Assembly (NCBI RefSeq): GCF_964063325.1
Contig: NZ_OZ061315.1
Span: 1,426,001-1,490,000 of the forward strand
DNA: 64,000 bases
DNA from: Hafnia alvei
GTDB lineage: Bacteria; Pseudomonadota; Gammaproteobacteria; Enterobacterales; Enterobacteriaceae
Direction: 5' to 3'
Position numbers and translations under genes: made by a program. The notes below the pieces were generated by a model. The model made no database searches. It had not been told where the DNA came from and saw nothing but the letters and a program-made list of their open reading frames with translations. Positions 52,167 through 60,959 of the stretch are shown one piece after another (the first letter of the stretch is position 1; each line of letters starts with the position of its first letter).

Positions 52167-52273
52167 AAAGTATCTATTTTATCGATGGAACCTAATTTTA
52201 ATATAGCGATAAACCTGAGGATAATCACCTTCTCTGACATGACTCAGAGGATTAATTTGAGGTTTTATTCCGT

Positions 52274-52726
52274 ATGCAACGTAAATCTTTGATGGAACGC
52301 GTGTTCCACGCCGTCACTTTTGAGGCCATTGCGACTCTTATCTGTGCGCCCGTTGGCGCGTATTTGATGCAGCGCTCAGTATGGGAGATGGGCGGCCTGA
52401 CGATTATTCTGGCTACCGCTGCGATGATCTGGAATATCATCTATAACGCGATATTCGATCGCTTATGGCCGGTAAGTCGGGTGGTGCGTAATGTAAAAGT
52501 CCGTATTTTCCACGCGCTTGGCTTTGAGTGCGGGTTTATCGTTATCGGCGTTAATATTGCCGCGTATGTGTTAGGCATCTCGATGCTACAGGCGTTTATA
52601 TTGGAATTGGGTATCATCCTGTTCTTCCTGCCATACACCATGGTTTATAACTGGGTGTATGACACGCTGCGTGAGCGCATTGTTGCACGTCGTGCGGCTC
52701 GTAATATGGCGTCAACCCTACGCTAA
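52274..52726 (+). CDS. PACE-family multidrug exporter (AceI type)
   Basis: The 150-residue inner membrane protein has two bacterial transmembrane pair domains and four transmembrane segments. The PACE signature opens each half: RVFHAVTFEA (9-18) with the key glutamate Glu17, equivalent to Glu15 of AceI, and RIFHALGFECGFIVIG (about 78-93). Members export biocides such as chlorhexidine and short diamines using the proton gradient. GAGG lies upstream of the ATG. Confidence 0.9.
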   Translation: MQRKSLMERVFHAVTFEAIATLICAPVGAYLMQRSVWEMGGLTIILATAAMIWNIIYNAIFDRLWPVSRVVRNVKVRIFHALGFECGFIVIGVNIAAYVLGISMLQAFILELGIILFFLPYTMVYNWVYDTLRERIVARRAARNMASTLR

Positions 52727-52798
52727 TGCTGTACTCATTCTGCCCGCCTGCGTTATGTTAACTCCTATAGAGAATAGCGGGTTAACAGGAGCAACAGC

Positions 52799-53503
52799 AT
52801 GAAAACACTAGGCTTACTTGGCGGAATGAGTTGGGAATCCACGGTTCCTTACTATCGAATTATCAACGAGACCGTAAAAAACCAGCTGGGTGGGCTCCAT
52901 TCCGCTCGGCTGGTTTTATACAGCGTCGATTTTGCCGAAGTTGAACATTTACAGATGCAGGGCGAATGGCAGAAGGCCGGTGAGCTTTTGGCAGACGCTG
53001 CGCAACGTCTACACGCTGCGGGTGCAGAGGGCATCGTGGTGTGCACCAACACCATGCACAAAGTGGCCGAGCAGATCCAATCACGCAGCGGTTTGCCGTT
53101 GTTACATATTGCCGATGCTACCGCGGCACGTATTCAGGCTAAAGGCTTAACGCGTATTGGCCTATTAGGCACGCGTTTCACGATGGAACAAGATTTCTAC
53201 CGTGGCCGACTCACCGACACCTTTGGCATTGAAGTCATCGTTCCCAACGAATCCGACCGCGAAATTATCCACCGCATTATTTATCAGGAACTGTGCTTAG
53301 GCCAAATCCGTCCTGAATCACGCCAACAATACCGCGAGATTATGCAGCGTTTAGCTGAACAAGGTGCGCAGGGCATTATTTTGGGATGCACCGAAATTGC
53401 ATTGCTGGTCGACCAAACCGATGCTGACGTTCCCCTGTTTGATACCGCGCAAATTCATGCTGAGTATGCTGCGCACTGGGCGTTAGGTAACGAAGACGTT
53501 TAA
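52799..53503 (+). CDS. Aspartate/glutamate racemase family protein (YgeA-like)
   Basis: The 234-residue PLP-independent racemase starts MKTLGLLGGMSWESTVPYY. It has the two catalytic cysteines Cys82 (VCTNTMHKVA) and Cys197 (ILGCTEIALL). It interconverts L- and D-amino acids; E. coli YgeA, the closest relative I recognise, has broad specificity. AGGAG precedes the ATG. It appears to stand alone. Confidence 0.88.
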   Translation: MKTLGLLGGMSWESTVPYYRIINETVKNQLGGLHSARLVLYSVDFAEVEHLQMQGEWQKAGELLADAAQRLHAAGAEGIVVCTNTMHKVAEQIQSRSGLPLLHIADATAARIQAKGLTRIGLLGTRFTMEQDFYRGRLTDTFGIEVIVPNESDREIIHRIIYQELCLGQIRPESRQQYREIMQRLAEQGAQGIILGCTEIALLVDQTDADVPLFDTAQIHAEYAAHWALGNEDV

Positions 53504-53669
53504 GCGTAGAACGGGTGTAAACAGCGCCTTGCTGAAACGATTTTTGTGATCGGTTTCACTATTGCGTGCCGTAGTGCGGAGTGCCCGTTGTGGGGGCTGA
53601 TGCGGCTGTGTTTAGATACGGCCAGTATTTTTTCGGTGGTTCAGGCAGCATTTTTTGGGAGAAGGCAGT

Positions 53670-54635
53670 ATGACAACGCACGCACTGGTCGGGGATGTGG
53701 GTGGTACTAACGCGCGATTGGCTCTTTGCTCGCTGGAGAACGGTGAAATCTCGCAGGCAAAGACCTATTCAGGGCTGGAGTTTGACAGTTTAGAAGCCAC
53801 TATTCGTACTTACCTGCAAGAGCATAATGTTTCCGTTAAAGAAGCCTGTATTGCCATCGCCTGCCCCGTGACAGAAGACTGGGTGGCGATGACCAACCAC
53901 ACGTGGGCGTTCTCTATTGCTGAGATGAAAAAAAATCTGGCGCTGGAAAAGCTGGAAGTGATTAATGATTTCACGGCGGTTTCCATGGCGGTTCCTATGC
54001 TCAAGCCTGAGCATCTGATGCAGTTTGGCGGTAAAGCGCCGCTGAAGGATAAGCCGATTGCTATCTACGGTGCCGGCACGGGGTTAGGCGTAGCGCATCT
54101 TATTCATGCCGCCGATCGCTGGATCAGCCTACCGGGCGAAGGCGGGCACGTCGATTTTGCCGCTAACAGTGAAGAAGAAGATCTGATCCTTGAAGTGTTG
54201 CGTCCAGAGCTGGGGCACGTTTCCGCCGAGCGTATTTTATCGGGTCCGGGATTGGTTAACCTTTATCACGCCATTGTGAAATCGGATAATCGTCTGCCGG
54301 AAAACCTTGCGCCTAAAGACGTTACCGAGCGGGCACTGGCGGATTCTTGCACCGATTGCCGCCGTGCGCTCTCGCTGTTTTGCGTGATTATGGGGCGCTT
54401 TGGCGGCAACTTGGCGTTAAATATGGCAACCTTCGGCGGCGTGTATATTGCGGGTGGGATTGTGCCTCGTTTTCTTGAGTTTTTTAAGGCGTCAGGGTTT
54501 CGTGCGGCGTTTGAAGATAAAGGGCGATTTAAGGACTATGTACATGATATTCCAGTTTATCTTATCGTGCATGACTTCCCAGGATTGCTGGGCGCGGGCG
54601 CGCATCTGCGTCAAGAATTAGGGATGAAAATCTAG
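53670..54635 (+). CDS. glk: Glucokinase
   Basis: The 321-residue ROK-like kinase phosphorylates free cytoplasmic glucose with ATP. It has the phosphate loop LVGDVGGTNARLAL (about 6-19), the catalytic aspartate in VINDFTAVSMA, the glucose motif LPGEGGHVDFA, and IAGGIVPRFLEFF. The length equals E. coli Glk. The ATG at 53670 follows GAAGG. A terminator follows. Confidence 0.96.
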   Translation: MTTHALVGDVGGTNARLALCSLENGEISQAKTYSGLEFDSLEATIRTYLQEHNVSVKEACIAIACPVTEDWVAMTNHTWAFSIAEMKKNLALEKLEVINDFTAVSMAVPMLKPEHLMQFGGKAPLKDKPIAIYGAGTGLGVAHLIHAADRWISLPGEGGHVDFAANSEEEDLILEVLRPELGHVSAERILSGPGLVNLYHAIVKSDNRLPENLAPKDVTERALADSCTDCRRALSLFCVIMGRFGGNLALNMATFGGVYIAGGIVPRFLEFFKASGFRAAFEDKGRFKDYVHDIPVYLIVHDFPGLLGAGAHLRQELGMKI

Positions 54636-54667
54636 CTCGATTCCCAAAGCTCACTGAAAATAAAAAA

Positions 54668-54705
54668 CTAAAAGCCTGCGCAGGAGACTGAGCAGGCTTT
54701 TTTGT
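54668..54705 (+). terminator. Terminator of glk
   Basis: AAAGCCTGC (54671-54679) pairs with GCAGGCTTT (54692-54700), then TTT. The reverse direction could also serve the convergent HdeA-like gene. Confidence 0.78.
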
Positions 54706-54723
54706 GAGCATCAGCAAAATGCA

Positions 54724-55149
54724 TTAAAAATGTTTTTTGACGTATTGCTCCATTTTACTCTTCAAATCAATAAGCTTGGTTGCTGGTGCCTTATTGCACT
54801 CTTCAATTACCATCGGAGTGACAAACTCGTCGACCTGCTGCTCATCAACGTAATCGCCGCCTTTATAGTGGGTATCTAAATTGCTTACCCAAAATACAAC
54901 CGGTGTTTGTGCCTGTGTATCAAGCGCCAAAAAATCTTCACAGGACATGTGAATGGGTGTGGTTTTAGATTCTTTGGATTTTGAACCGGTGGCGTTGGTT
55001 GTTGCGGCCGGAGCGTCTAACGTTAAGACTGCGTTGTTCTGCGCATTATTGATTTGTGAATCACTGTTTTGAACCGATGCTGCGTAGGTGCAGGTGGTTG
55101 CCAGAAGCGTGGTTAAAAGCGCTATTGAAAAGGTTTTGTAATTCATCAT
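54724..55149 (-). CDS. HdeA/HdeB-like periplasmic acid-stress chaperone
   Basis: The 141-residue protein has a signal peptide (about 1-24), then a 40-residue polar Ala/Asn/Thr/Ser linker and a compact HdeA-like domain. MSCEDFLALDTQ (Cys70) and VTPMVIEECNK (Cys118) match the conserved cysteine pair and core of HdeA/HdeB, periplasmic chaperones that unfold at low pH and hold other proteins. E. coli HdeA has no such long linker, and no hdeB or hdeD partner is nearby. AGAGAG lies before the ATGATG start; longer in-frame readings are rejected. Confidence 0.8.
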   Translation of the reverse strand: MMNYKTFSIALLTTLLATTCTYAASVQNSDSQINNAQNNAVLTLDAPAATTNATGSKSKESKTTPIHMSCEDFLALDTQAQTPVVFWVSNLDTHYKGGDYVDEQQVDEFVTPMVIEECNKAPATKLIDLKSKMEQYVKKHF

Positions 55150-55435
55150 CGCTATTCTCTCTTCGATCCAACAGAGCAAACCGCTCATAAATACATCATA
55201 AAAGTGCCATTTCCGTTGATATCTGTCATAACGAGCGGAAGTGTTTTGTAACACAAATAGTATATAGCACTTTGTGAAATGTTAGATTTAGATATTAGCT
55301 CTATAAATATAGTTTTTTGGTCTGTTTGCTATGTGCTGATTAGTGCTTTTAACATGAGTTTGGTCGACAATGGATCTCGTGATGAGATCCATTGGTAGGG
55401 CGATTGACGAAAAATAGACTTGATTCTATTCGATG

Positions 55436-56170
55436 CTATAACCGCATGAGTTGGCGGAATGCTTTTATTTTTCCACGACTTACTGGAACTTCAAACTCAA
55501 GATCGGTGAGGCGCAGTACGTAGGTGTTGTTAAACCACGGTACGATCTCTCGGATTTTAGACAGATTGACGCAGTACGAACGATGACAGCGGAAAAACTT
55601 CTCTTCAGGCAATCGGTTACAGAATTCAGTAATGTTCATAGGCATCACAAACTCTTCGCGGCGGGTATAGACTCGGGTGACCTTTTCATCCGCCGCTGCA
55701 TAATAAATATCGTTGCACTCGGTGACGATGATGCGTTCGTCTTTTATCAGGTTAATGGTTTTAGGGGCCGGTCGCGCTACGGTGTTGTTGTTGGTTAACT
55801 CCTGCTCGCGCTGGTGGCTGGCCTCTAGTTTTTGCAACATGGTGATGATGCGTGACTCGTGATAGGGCTTAAGAATGTAATCAAAAGCCTCTAGCTCGAA
55901 GGCTTCTACCGCATGTTCTTTATAAGCGGTGATAAAAATAATCTGCGGCTTACGAGCGAATTTGCTGAGATTTTGTGCCAGCAGAACGCCGTCCAACGAA
56001 GGGATATTGATGTCGAGAAAAATAGCGTCCACTTCGTTATGCTGTAGGTATTTCAGCACATCCAGACCATCATCGAAGGTGCCCACAATCTGAATTTTGC
56101 TGTGAGTTCGGATCAGGTAGCTTAACTCTTCCTGCGCTAAAAACTCGTCTTCTACAATAATCGCTTTCAT
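55436..56170 (-). CDS. ypdB: LytTR response regulator YpdB
   Basis: The 244-residue regulator has a receiver domain with the phospho-acceptor Asp53 (AIFLDINIPSLDG) and a C-terminal LytTR DNA-binding domain (about 135-240, HRSYCVNLSKIREIVPWFNN). It is close to E. coli YpdB (PyrR), which responds to extracellular pyruvate through YpdA. It overlaps ypdA by 4 bases and is co-transcribed with it. Confidence 0.93.
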   Translation of the reverse strand: MKAIIVEDEFLAQEELSYLIRTHSKIQIVGTFDDGLDVLKYLQHNEVDAIFLDINIPSLDGVLLAQNLSKFARKPQIIFITAYKEHAVEAFELEAFDYILKPYHESRIITMLQKLEASHQREQELTNNNTVARPAPKTINLIKDERIIVTECNDIYYAAADEKVTRVYTRREEFVMPMNITEFCNRLPEEKFFRCHRSYCVNLSKIREIVPWFNNTYVLRLTDLEFEVPVSRGKIKAFRQLMRL

Positions 56171-57876
56171 AGCGTATTAACCTCCTTGGGTTCTCGCACC
56201 GTGAGTTCGTTGTGCGTAGGAACGCTTGGGGTAATGTAAAAATAGATCTCGGTGCCGGGTTCAAGGCGGCGGATATGCAGACCATCGCCATACAGCAGCT
56301 TGACGCGCTGATGTACGTTGAGCAGGCCAATTTTATTATTTGGCATATCGCCTTGCGTCACCCGATCAATGGTTTCCTGACTGATCCCGTTACCGGTGTC
56401 TTTGATAGAGATCCTTATCCGGTTATCTTTCTTTTTAACCGCAATCGCTACCACGCCCTTGCCGCGACACGGCTGGATCCCGTGCACGATTGCGTTTTCA
56501 ACTAACGGCTGAATAAGCAGGCTAGGAATGGTTAAATCGACGTCGTCGATGTCAAAAATAACCGTCAACTTACTGCCGAAACGCGCTTTTTCAATCGCCA
56601 CATAATCCTGGATTTGGTGTAGCTCGCGCTTAATATCGATGTGCTCATCGTTGAGTTCTAGATTAAAGCGCAGATAGCTGGCCAAATTAATGATCAGCTG
56701 GCGCGCGGTATCTGGATTGGTGCGAATAGAGGAGGAAATCGCGTTGAGCGCATTAAAGAGGAAATGAGGGTTAATCTTGCTTTGCAGCGCGCGTAGTTCG
56801 GCTTTGTCTGCCATTTCGCGCAGCTGTTCAATGCGCGAAACTTCAATTTGCGTCGAGATAATCTGCGATAGGCCGACGGCCATCACCTTCAATGAATAGG
56901 TGATTTTGTGCGCGTGGCAATAATAGATTTTTAGCGTACCGGTGACTTCGCCTTTTTCGCGCAGCGGGATGATAATTTGCGAATGGATCTGCGGCGTGCG
57001 ATGAGCTTCATCGTTGTTATTTACCGTGATGTCACCGCGCTGAATCGTTTGGCGAGTGACATCGCTAATCAGCTCTTCGCCGATATTGTATTGATCTTCG
57101 CCCACGCCGACGTAGGCGAGAATATTTTCGGTGTTGGTGATGGCCACGGCATCGGCGTTGATATCTTCGCGGATGATCCGGCAAATAGTCATCAGCGACT
57201 CACTATTGATATTGCGGAAGTACGGCAGCGTTTTGTTGGCGATATCGAGAGCCAGTTTCGCCTGACGAGCCGCAATAACCTCTTTTTCATCTTCAACGCT
57301 TTGTACCAACAGCACGATCAAACCGATGCAGCCCGCGCCGAGGATCATCGGTAAACCGATGTGTTCAACGATATCGATCCCTAGTGGTTTAGAGTCGATA
57401 AAGACGATAATCAACACCATCGTCAGGCTTTCGCACAACATGCCCGCTAAGATACCCGCGCTCCAGCGTTTTTCTTTCGCCACGCGCTGATGGATCCACG
57501 CTGAAATAATCCCAGCAATAATGCTGCTGATTAAACATGGGATCGCGGTGACGCCATCCATATCGATCAAATAGCGATGTACGCCCGCGATGAGGCCGGT
57601 GGTGATCCCCACCCAAGGGCCAAAAAGTATCCCACCGGAAATAACCGCGATAATGCGTACGTTGATTAACGCCCCTTCAACGCTGATACCGTTATAGGTA
57701 CTAAATAGGGCGAAGATGGTAAAAATCGCGGTGACGGCGGCGAGTTCAACCCGCGTATGCTGCTCTTTTTGCAGCAGTTGGCGGAACAGGCGAATGCGTG
57801 TCAGAAAAAAGATGCAGATCAGCATCAGAGCGGCGCGTTCAAACACCGCTAGCAGCATATTGAAGTTTTCTTGCAA
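56167..57876 (-). CDS. ypdA: LytS-type sensor histidine kinase YpdA
   Basis: The 569-residue sensor has a 5TMR-LYT membrane domain (about 1-195, including GGILFGPWVGITTGLIAGVH and YLIDMDGVTAIPC), a GAF domain (about 225-345), then the His_kinase and HATPase_c domains (INPHFLFNALNAISSSIR, LIQPLVENAIVHGI, IKDTGNGI). It is very close to E. coli YpdA (PyrS), reported to sense extracellular pyruvate. It starts MQENFNMLLAVF and is transcribed with ypdB. In E. coli it is also near glk. Confidence 0.93.
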   Translation of the reverse strand: MQENFNMLLAVFERAALMLICIFFLTRIRLFRQLLQKEQHTRVELAAVTAIFTIFALFSTYNGISVEGALINVRIIAVISGGILFGPWVGITTGLIAGVHRYLIDMDGVTAIPCLISSIIAGIISAWIHQRVAKEKRWSAGILAGMLCESLTMVLIIVFIDSKPLGIDIVEHIGLPMILGAGCIGLIVLLVQSVEDEKEVIAARQAKLALDIANKTLPYFRNINSESLMTICRIIREDINADAVAITNTENILAYVGVGEDQYNIGEELISDVTRQTIQRGDITVNNNDEAHRTPQIHSQIIIPLREKGEVTGTLKIYYCHAHKITYSLKVMAVGLSQIISTQIEVSRIEQLREMADKAELRALQSKINPHFLFNALNAISSSIRTNPDTARQLIINLASYLRFNLELNDEHIDIKRELHQIQDYVAIEKARFGSKLTVIFDIDDVDLTIPSLLIQPLVENAIVHGIQPCRGKGVVAIAVKKKDNRIRISIKDTGNGISQETIDRVTQGDMPNNKIGLLNVHQRVKLLYGDGLHIRRLEPGTEIYFYITPSVPTHNELTVREPKEVNTL

Positions 57877-58017
57877 AATATTATAAACCGAATAATTCAG
57901 GGTATTGATGTATGGCGATTATAGCCATAAAGCCCACGTGATGATAATCAACCTGGGCGGTGATACCGATTACCGTAATGAGAAGCGGGGAGGGCGCTCG
58001 CCTATAGGCGAAAATCA

Positions 58018-58046
58018 ATCTATCGCAGATGCGCTCTGCGATAGCG
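58018..58046. repeat. Perfect hairpin between ypdA and msyB
   Basis: CTATCGCAGA (58020-58029) and TCTGCGATAG (58035-58044) form a 10-bp stem with a 5-nt loop. It lies downstream of msyB and may stabilise or end its transcript, though the U tract is poor. Confidence 0.55.
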
Positions 58047-58077
58047 GGGGAACTGTTTTGTCGATAGCAAAGCGGGG

Positions 58078-58452
58078 TTAATTTTGCTCTTCCCACTCGT
58101 CTGAGGCGGTTTCACCTTCTTCGGTGTCTAACGGCGGTTCGTACTGGAAGTCGTCTTCATCCCATTCGTAGAGCGTATTCTCAGTAATCCACTCTTCACG
58201 AATCTCTACTTCATCATAGTCATTATCAAAAATGGCCTGAGCCGCTTCGCCGTTAAAGAGCGGCACTCCATCTCCGCCTTCATCTTCGGTGGCGTGGAAT
58301 TCAGCTAGCCACATGATTTCACCGTCTTGCATGACATATTTTTGCAAATTGAGCTGTGCGACCTGGGAGGCGTCATCGCTGTTTTCGTGATCGGCTAAAT
58401 AGGCTTCGCGGGCGGCGTCGATAGCTTCATCTAAGGTTAGATACATGTCCAT
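58078..58452 (-). CDS. msyB: Acidic protein MsyB
   Basis: The 124-residue protein is very acidic and matches E. coli MsyB: LTLDEAIDAAREAYLADHEN, FNGEAAQAIFDNDYDEVEIR, then NTLYEWDEDDFQYEPPLDTE. In E. coli it was found as a multicopy suppressor of secretion (secY/secA) defects and lies near opgGH, as here. The mechanism is unknown. Confidence 0.92.
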   Translation of the reverse strand: MDMYLTLDEAIDAAREAYLADHENSDDASQVAQLNLQKYVMQDGEIMWLAEFHATEDEGGDGVPLFNGEAAQAIFDNDYDEVEIREEWITENTLYEWDEDDFQYEPPLDTEEGETASDEWEEQN

Positions 58453-58644
58453 GATGTTTCTCGCTATTGGTGGTGGTTATGAAGTTTGAGTTCAAATATC
58501 AATTGTTGATAATTTCTGCAAAGGTGCAAGAAAACGGCAAGATTTTTTTGTGCACCCTGTTGGCAAGATATGTGCTCAATCATGACTTTGACTTCTCTGG
58601 CTGCTATGGTTCAAGCCTCTTTTACAGAAAAAATGATGACTAAA

Positions 58645-58977
58645 ATGAAAGTTGTATTCCATGTTTCAGAATCAACGCACTGCATTCCAGCGTTTAACAG
58701 CGCAACGAATCTGTTGAAAGCGCGCAACGGCAAATATACCGATATTCATATTGTGTTTACCGGTTCAGCCATCAGCACGTTGATTGCTGACAGTGATGAG
58801 TCGCCAAATTGGGAGACGTTGCAGCAGGCCAACGTTATTTTACTGGCCTGCGAGAATGCGATGCGGGCGAATAGCATCACACTGGACCGGTTACTGATGG
58901 GGGTGAACTCAGTTTCTGCAGGAATATTGGCGCTGGTGGAACATCAGCAAGAAGGTTATTTTTACATCAAACCTTAG
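58645..58977 (+). CDS. DsrE-family small protein
   Basis: The 110-residue protein begins MKVVFHVSESTHCIPAFNSA. It has TDIHIVFTGSAISTLIADSD and VILLACENAMRANSITLDRL with a Cys, as in DsrE/DsrF-like proteins, some of which carry sulfur. Several in-frame starts lie up to 25 codons upstream and none has a good ribosome site, so the start is uncertain. It sits between msyB and opgG, where E. coli has no such gene. Function is unknown. Confidence 0.72.
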   Translation: MKVVFHVSESTHCIPAFNSATNLLKARNGKYTDIHIVFTGSAISTLIADSDESPNWETLQQANVILLACENAMRANSITLDRLLMGVNSVSAGILALVEHQQEGYFYIKP

Positions 58978-59390
58978 CGGATACTTCTATTCGGCGACGC
59001 GGATAAACGTTACGTCACTTAAGCAATCGTGTTTATATCGCTTTTACTTTCTTAATTAATGAATTGGTCAATCAGAATTGTGGATAAAAAAGCAGCTTTT
59101 TTCTATTAATGGCGGCGCTATGGCTGGCTGGTCTAAATTTATTCAGTGAAATTTTTATCTTGCACAATCAAGCCTTTATTAGGGATCTTCCTAAAAAACA
59201 CTTAATGTAACATTTTGATTTTAAATGCTAATTTAATTCTGATTGACGTTGGGTATAATTAAATTCAATCCTATTGGGTTGCAACCCTTATTAGGTTGTT
59301 GTCGACGGGGTGAGTAATCAATTACTATGCTTCCAACAAACCAATTTATTACTGAGTTCTTCGTTTCGTAGAGCACCATCAGGGGGGTAT
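58978..59390 (+). promoter_or_regulatory. opgG upstream region
   Basis: This 413-bp AT-rich gap holds no convincing gene. A TATAAT (59254-59259) is present but its -35 is poor. A leader of about 130 nt to the GTG start would result. opgGH expression in E. coli is osmotically regulated. Confidence 0.4.
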
Positions 59391-60959
59391 GTGCTAACAC
59401 ATTTATTAACCACCCGGCCCAAGTTTCGCGCTTTAACAGGGCTGGCTGCATCAGTATTTCTGATGCTCGCAACAACACAGGCATGGGCGTTTTCGCTAGA
59501 TGATGTTGCAAAAAAAGCACAATCTCTGGCAGGGGAGTCTTTCAAGGCACCTAAAAGCAATCTGCCTTCAGAGTTTCGTGAGATGAAGTTTGCTGACTAT
59601 CAGCAAATCCAATTCAATCATGACAAACCCTATTGGAATAACCTTAAAACTCCATTCAAATTAGAGTTCTACCATCAGGGTATGTATTTCGATACGCCGG
59701 TTAAGATCAATGAAGTGACGGCAACATCGGTTCGTCAGATCAAATATAACCCAGACTACTTTAATTTTGGCTCAGTGAAACACGACCCAGAGGCCGTGAA
59801 AGATCTGGGCTTTGCGGGTTTCAAAGTGGTTTATCCGATCAATCAGGCGGGTAAAAACGATGAAATCATGAGCATGTTGGGCGCAAGCTATTTCCGCGTT
59901 GTGGGTAAAGGCCAAGTCTATGGTCTTTCTGCGCGTGGTTTGGCTATCGATACCGCACTGCCGTCTGGTGAGGAGTTCCCGCGCTTCCGCGAATTCTGGA
60001 TTGAGCGCCCGAAAGCAAAAGATAAACACTTGGTGATTTACGCGCTGTTGGATTCTCCACGTGCGACTGGCGCATACCGCATGATTGTGACTCCGGGTAC
60101 TGACACCGTGGTTGATGTGCAGTCTCGTGTTTACCTGCGCGATAAAGTGGGCGTGCTGGGCATGGCGCCGTTAACCAGCATGTATCTGTTTGGTTCAAAC
60201 CAGCCATCTACTAACACTAATTATCGACCACAGCTGCACGACTCTGAAGGCCTGTCGATTCATGCAGGTAACGGCGAATGGATTTGGCGTCCACTGAACA
60301 ATCCTAAACATCTGTCCGTGAGCACTTTCAGCGTTGAAAACCCGAAAGGTTTTGGCCTGCTGCAGCGTACTCGTGATTTCTCTCAGTACGAAGACCTAGA
60401 CGATCGTTACGATCTGCGTCCGGGCGCTTGGGTTGAACCACGCGGTGTTTGGGGTAAAGGTAAAGTTCAGCTGGTGGAAATTCCAACCGCCGATGAAACC
60501 AACGATAACATCGTTGCATTCTGGATCCCAGCAAGCCTGCCAGACGTCGGAAAACCTATTAATCTGGATTACCGTCTACACTTCACTCGTGATGAAGCAA
60601 AATTGCATGACCCTGCGTTAGCGTGGGTTAAGCAGACTATGCGTTCAACCGGTGATGTGAAGCAGTCTAACCTGATTCGTGAGCCTGACGGCACAACTGC
60701 GCTGATTGTTGACTTTGTTGGTCCAGCACTGAAAGCGTTGACGCCTGATGCGCCTGTAACCACTCAGGTGACAACGGATGACAACACTAAACTGGTGCAG
60801 AACGATTTACGTTACAACCCGGTAACCGGCGGCTGGCGTCTGACGCTACGCTTCAACGTTATCGACAACAAAAAACCGGTTGAGATGCGCGCTTATCTCA
60901 TTAAAGAAGATAAACCGCTGAGTGAAATCTGGAGCTATCAGTTACCTGCCAATGAATAA
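59391..60959 (+). CDS. opgG: Osmoregulated periplasmic glucan biosynthesis protein OpgG
   Basis: The 522-residue periplasmic protein takes part in branching and building glucans with OpgH. It has a signal peptide (about 1-33, ending AWA before FSLDDVAKKAQ). It closely matches E. coli OpgG: FADYQQIQFNHDKPYWNN, KINEVTATSVRQIKYNPDYF, IDTALPSGEEFPRFREFWIE and SIHAGNGEWIWRPLNNPKHL. The start is taken as GTG at 59391, with AGGGGGG just upstream; an earlier in-frame start would add 27 unlike residues. opgH overlaps its end by 8 bases. Confidence 0.95.
   Translation: MLTHLLTTRPKFRALTGLAASVFLMLATTQAWAFSLDDVAKKAQSLAGESFKAPKSNLPSEFREMKFADYQQIQFNHDKPYWNNLKTPFKLEFYHQGMYFDTPVKINEVTATSVRQIKYNPDYFNFGSVKHDPEAVKDLGFAGFKVVYPINQAGKNDEIMSMLGASYFRVVGKGQVYGLSARGLAIDTALPSGEEFPRFREFWIERPKAKDKHLVIYALLDSPRATGAYRMIVTPGTDTVVDVQSRVYLRDKVGVLGMAPLTSMYLFGSNQPSTNTNYRPQLHDSEGLSIHAGNGEWIWRPLNNPKHLSVSTFSVENPKGFGLLQRTRDFSQYEDLDDRYDLRPGAWVEPRGVWGKGKVQLVEIPTADETNDNIVAFWIPASLPDVGKPINLDYRLHFTRDEAKLHDPALAWVKQTMRSTGDVKQSNLIREPDGTTALIVDFVGPALKALTPDAPVTTQVTTDDNTKLVQNDLRYNPVTGGWRLTLRFNVIDNKKPVEMRAYLIKEDKPLSEIWSYQLPANE

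Noticed and set aside
58570..58644. Longer start for the DsrE-like protein
   Set aside because: The added residues lack family similarity and no upstream start has a ribosome site.
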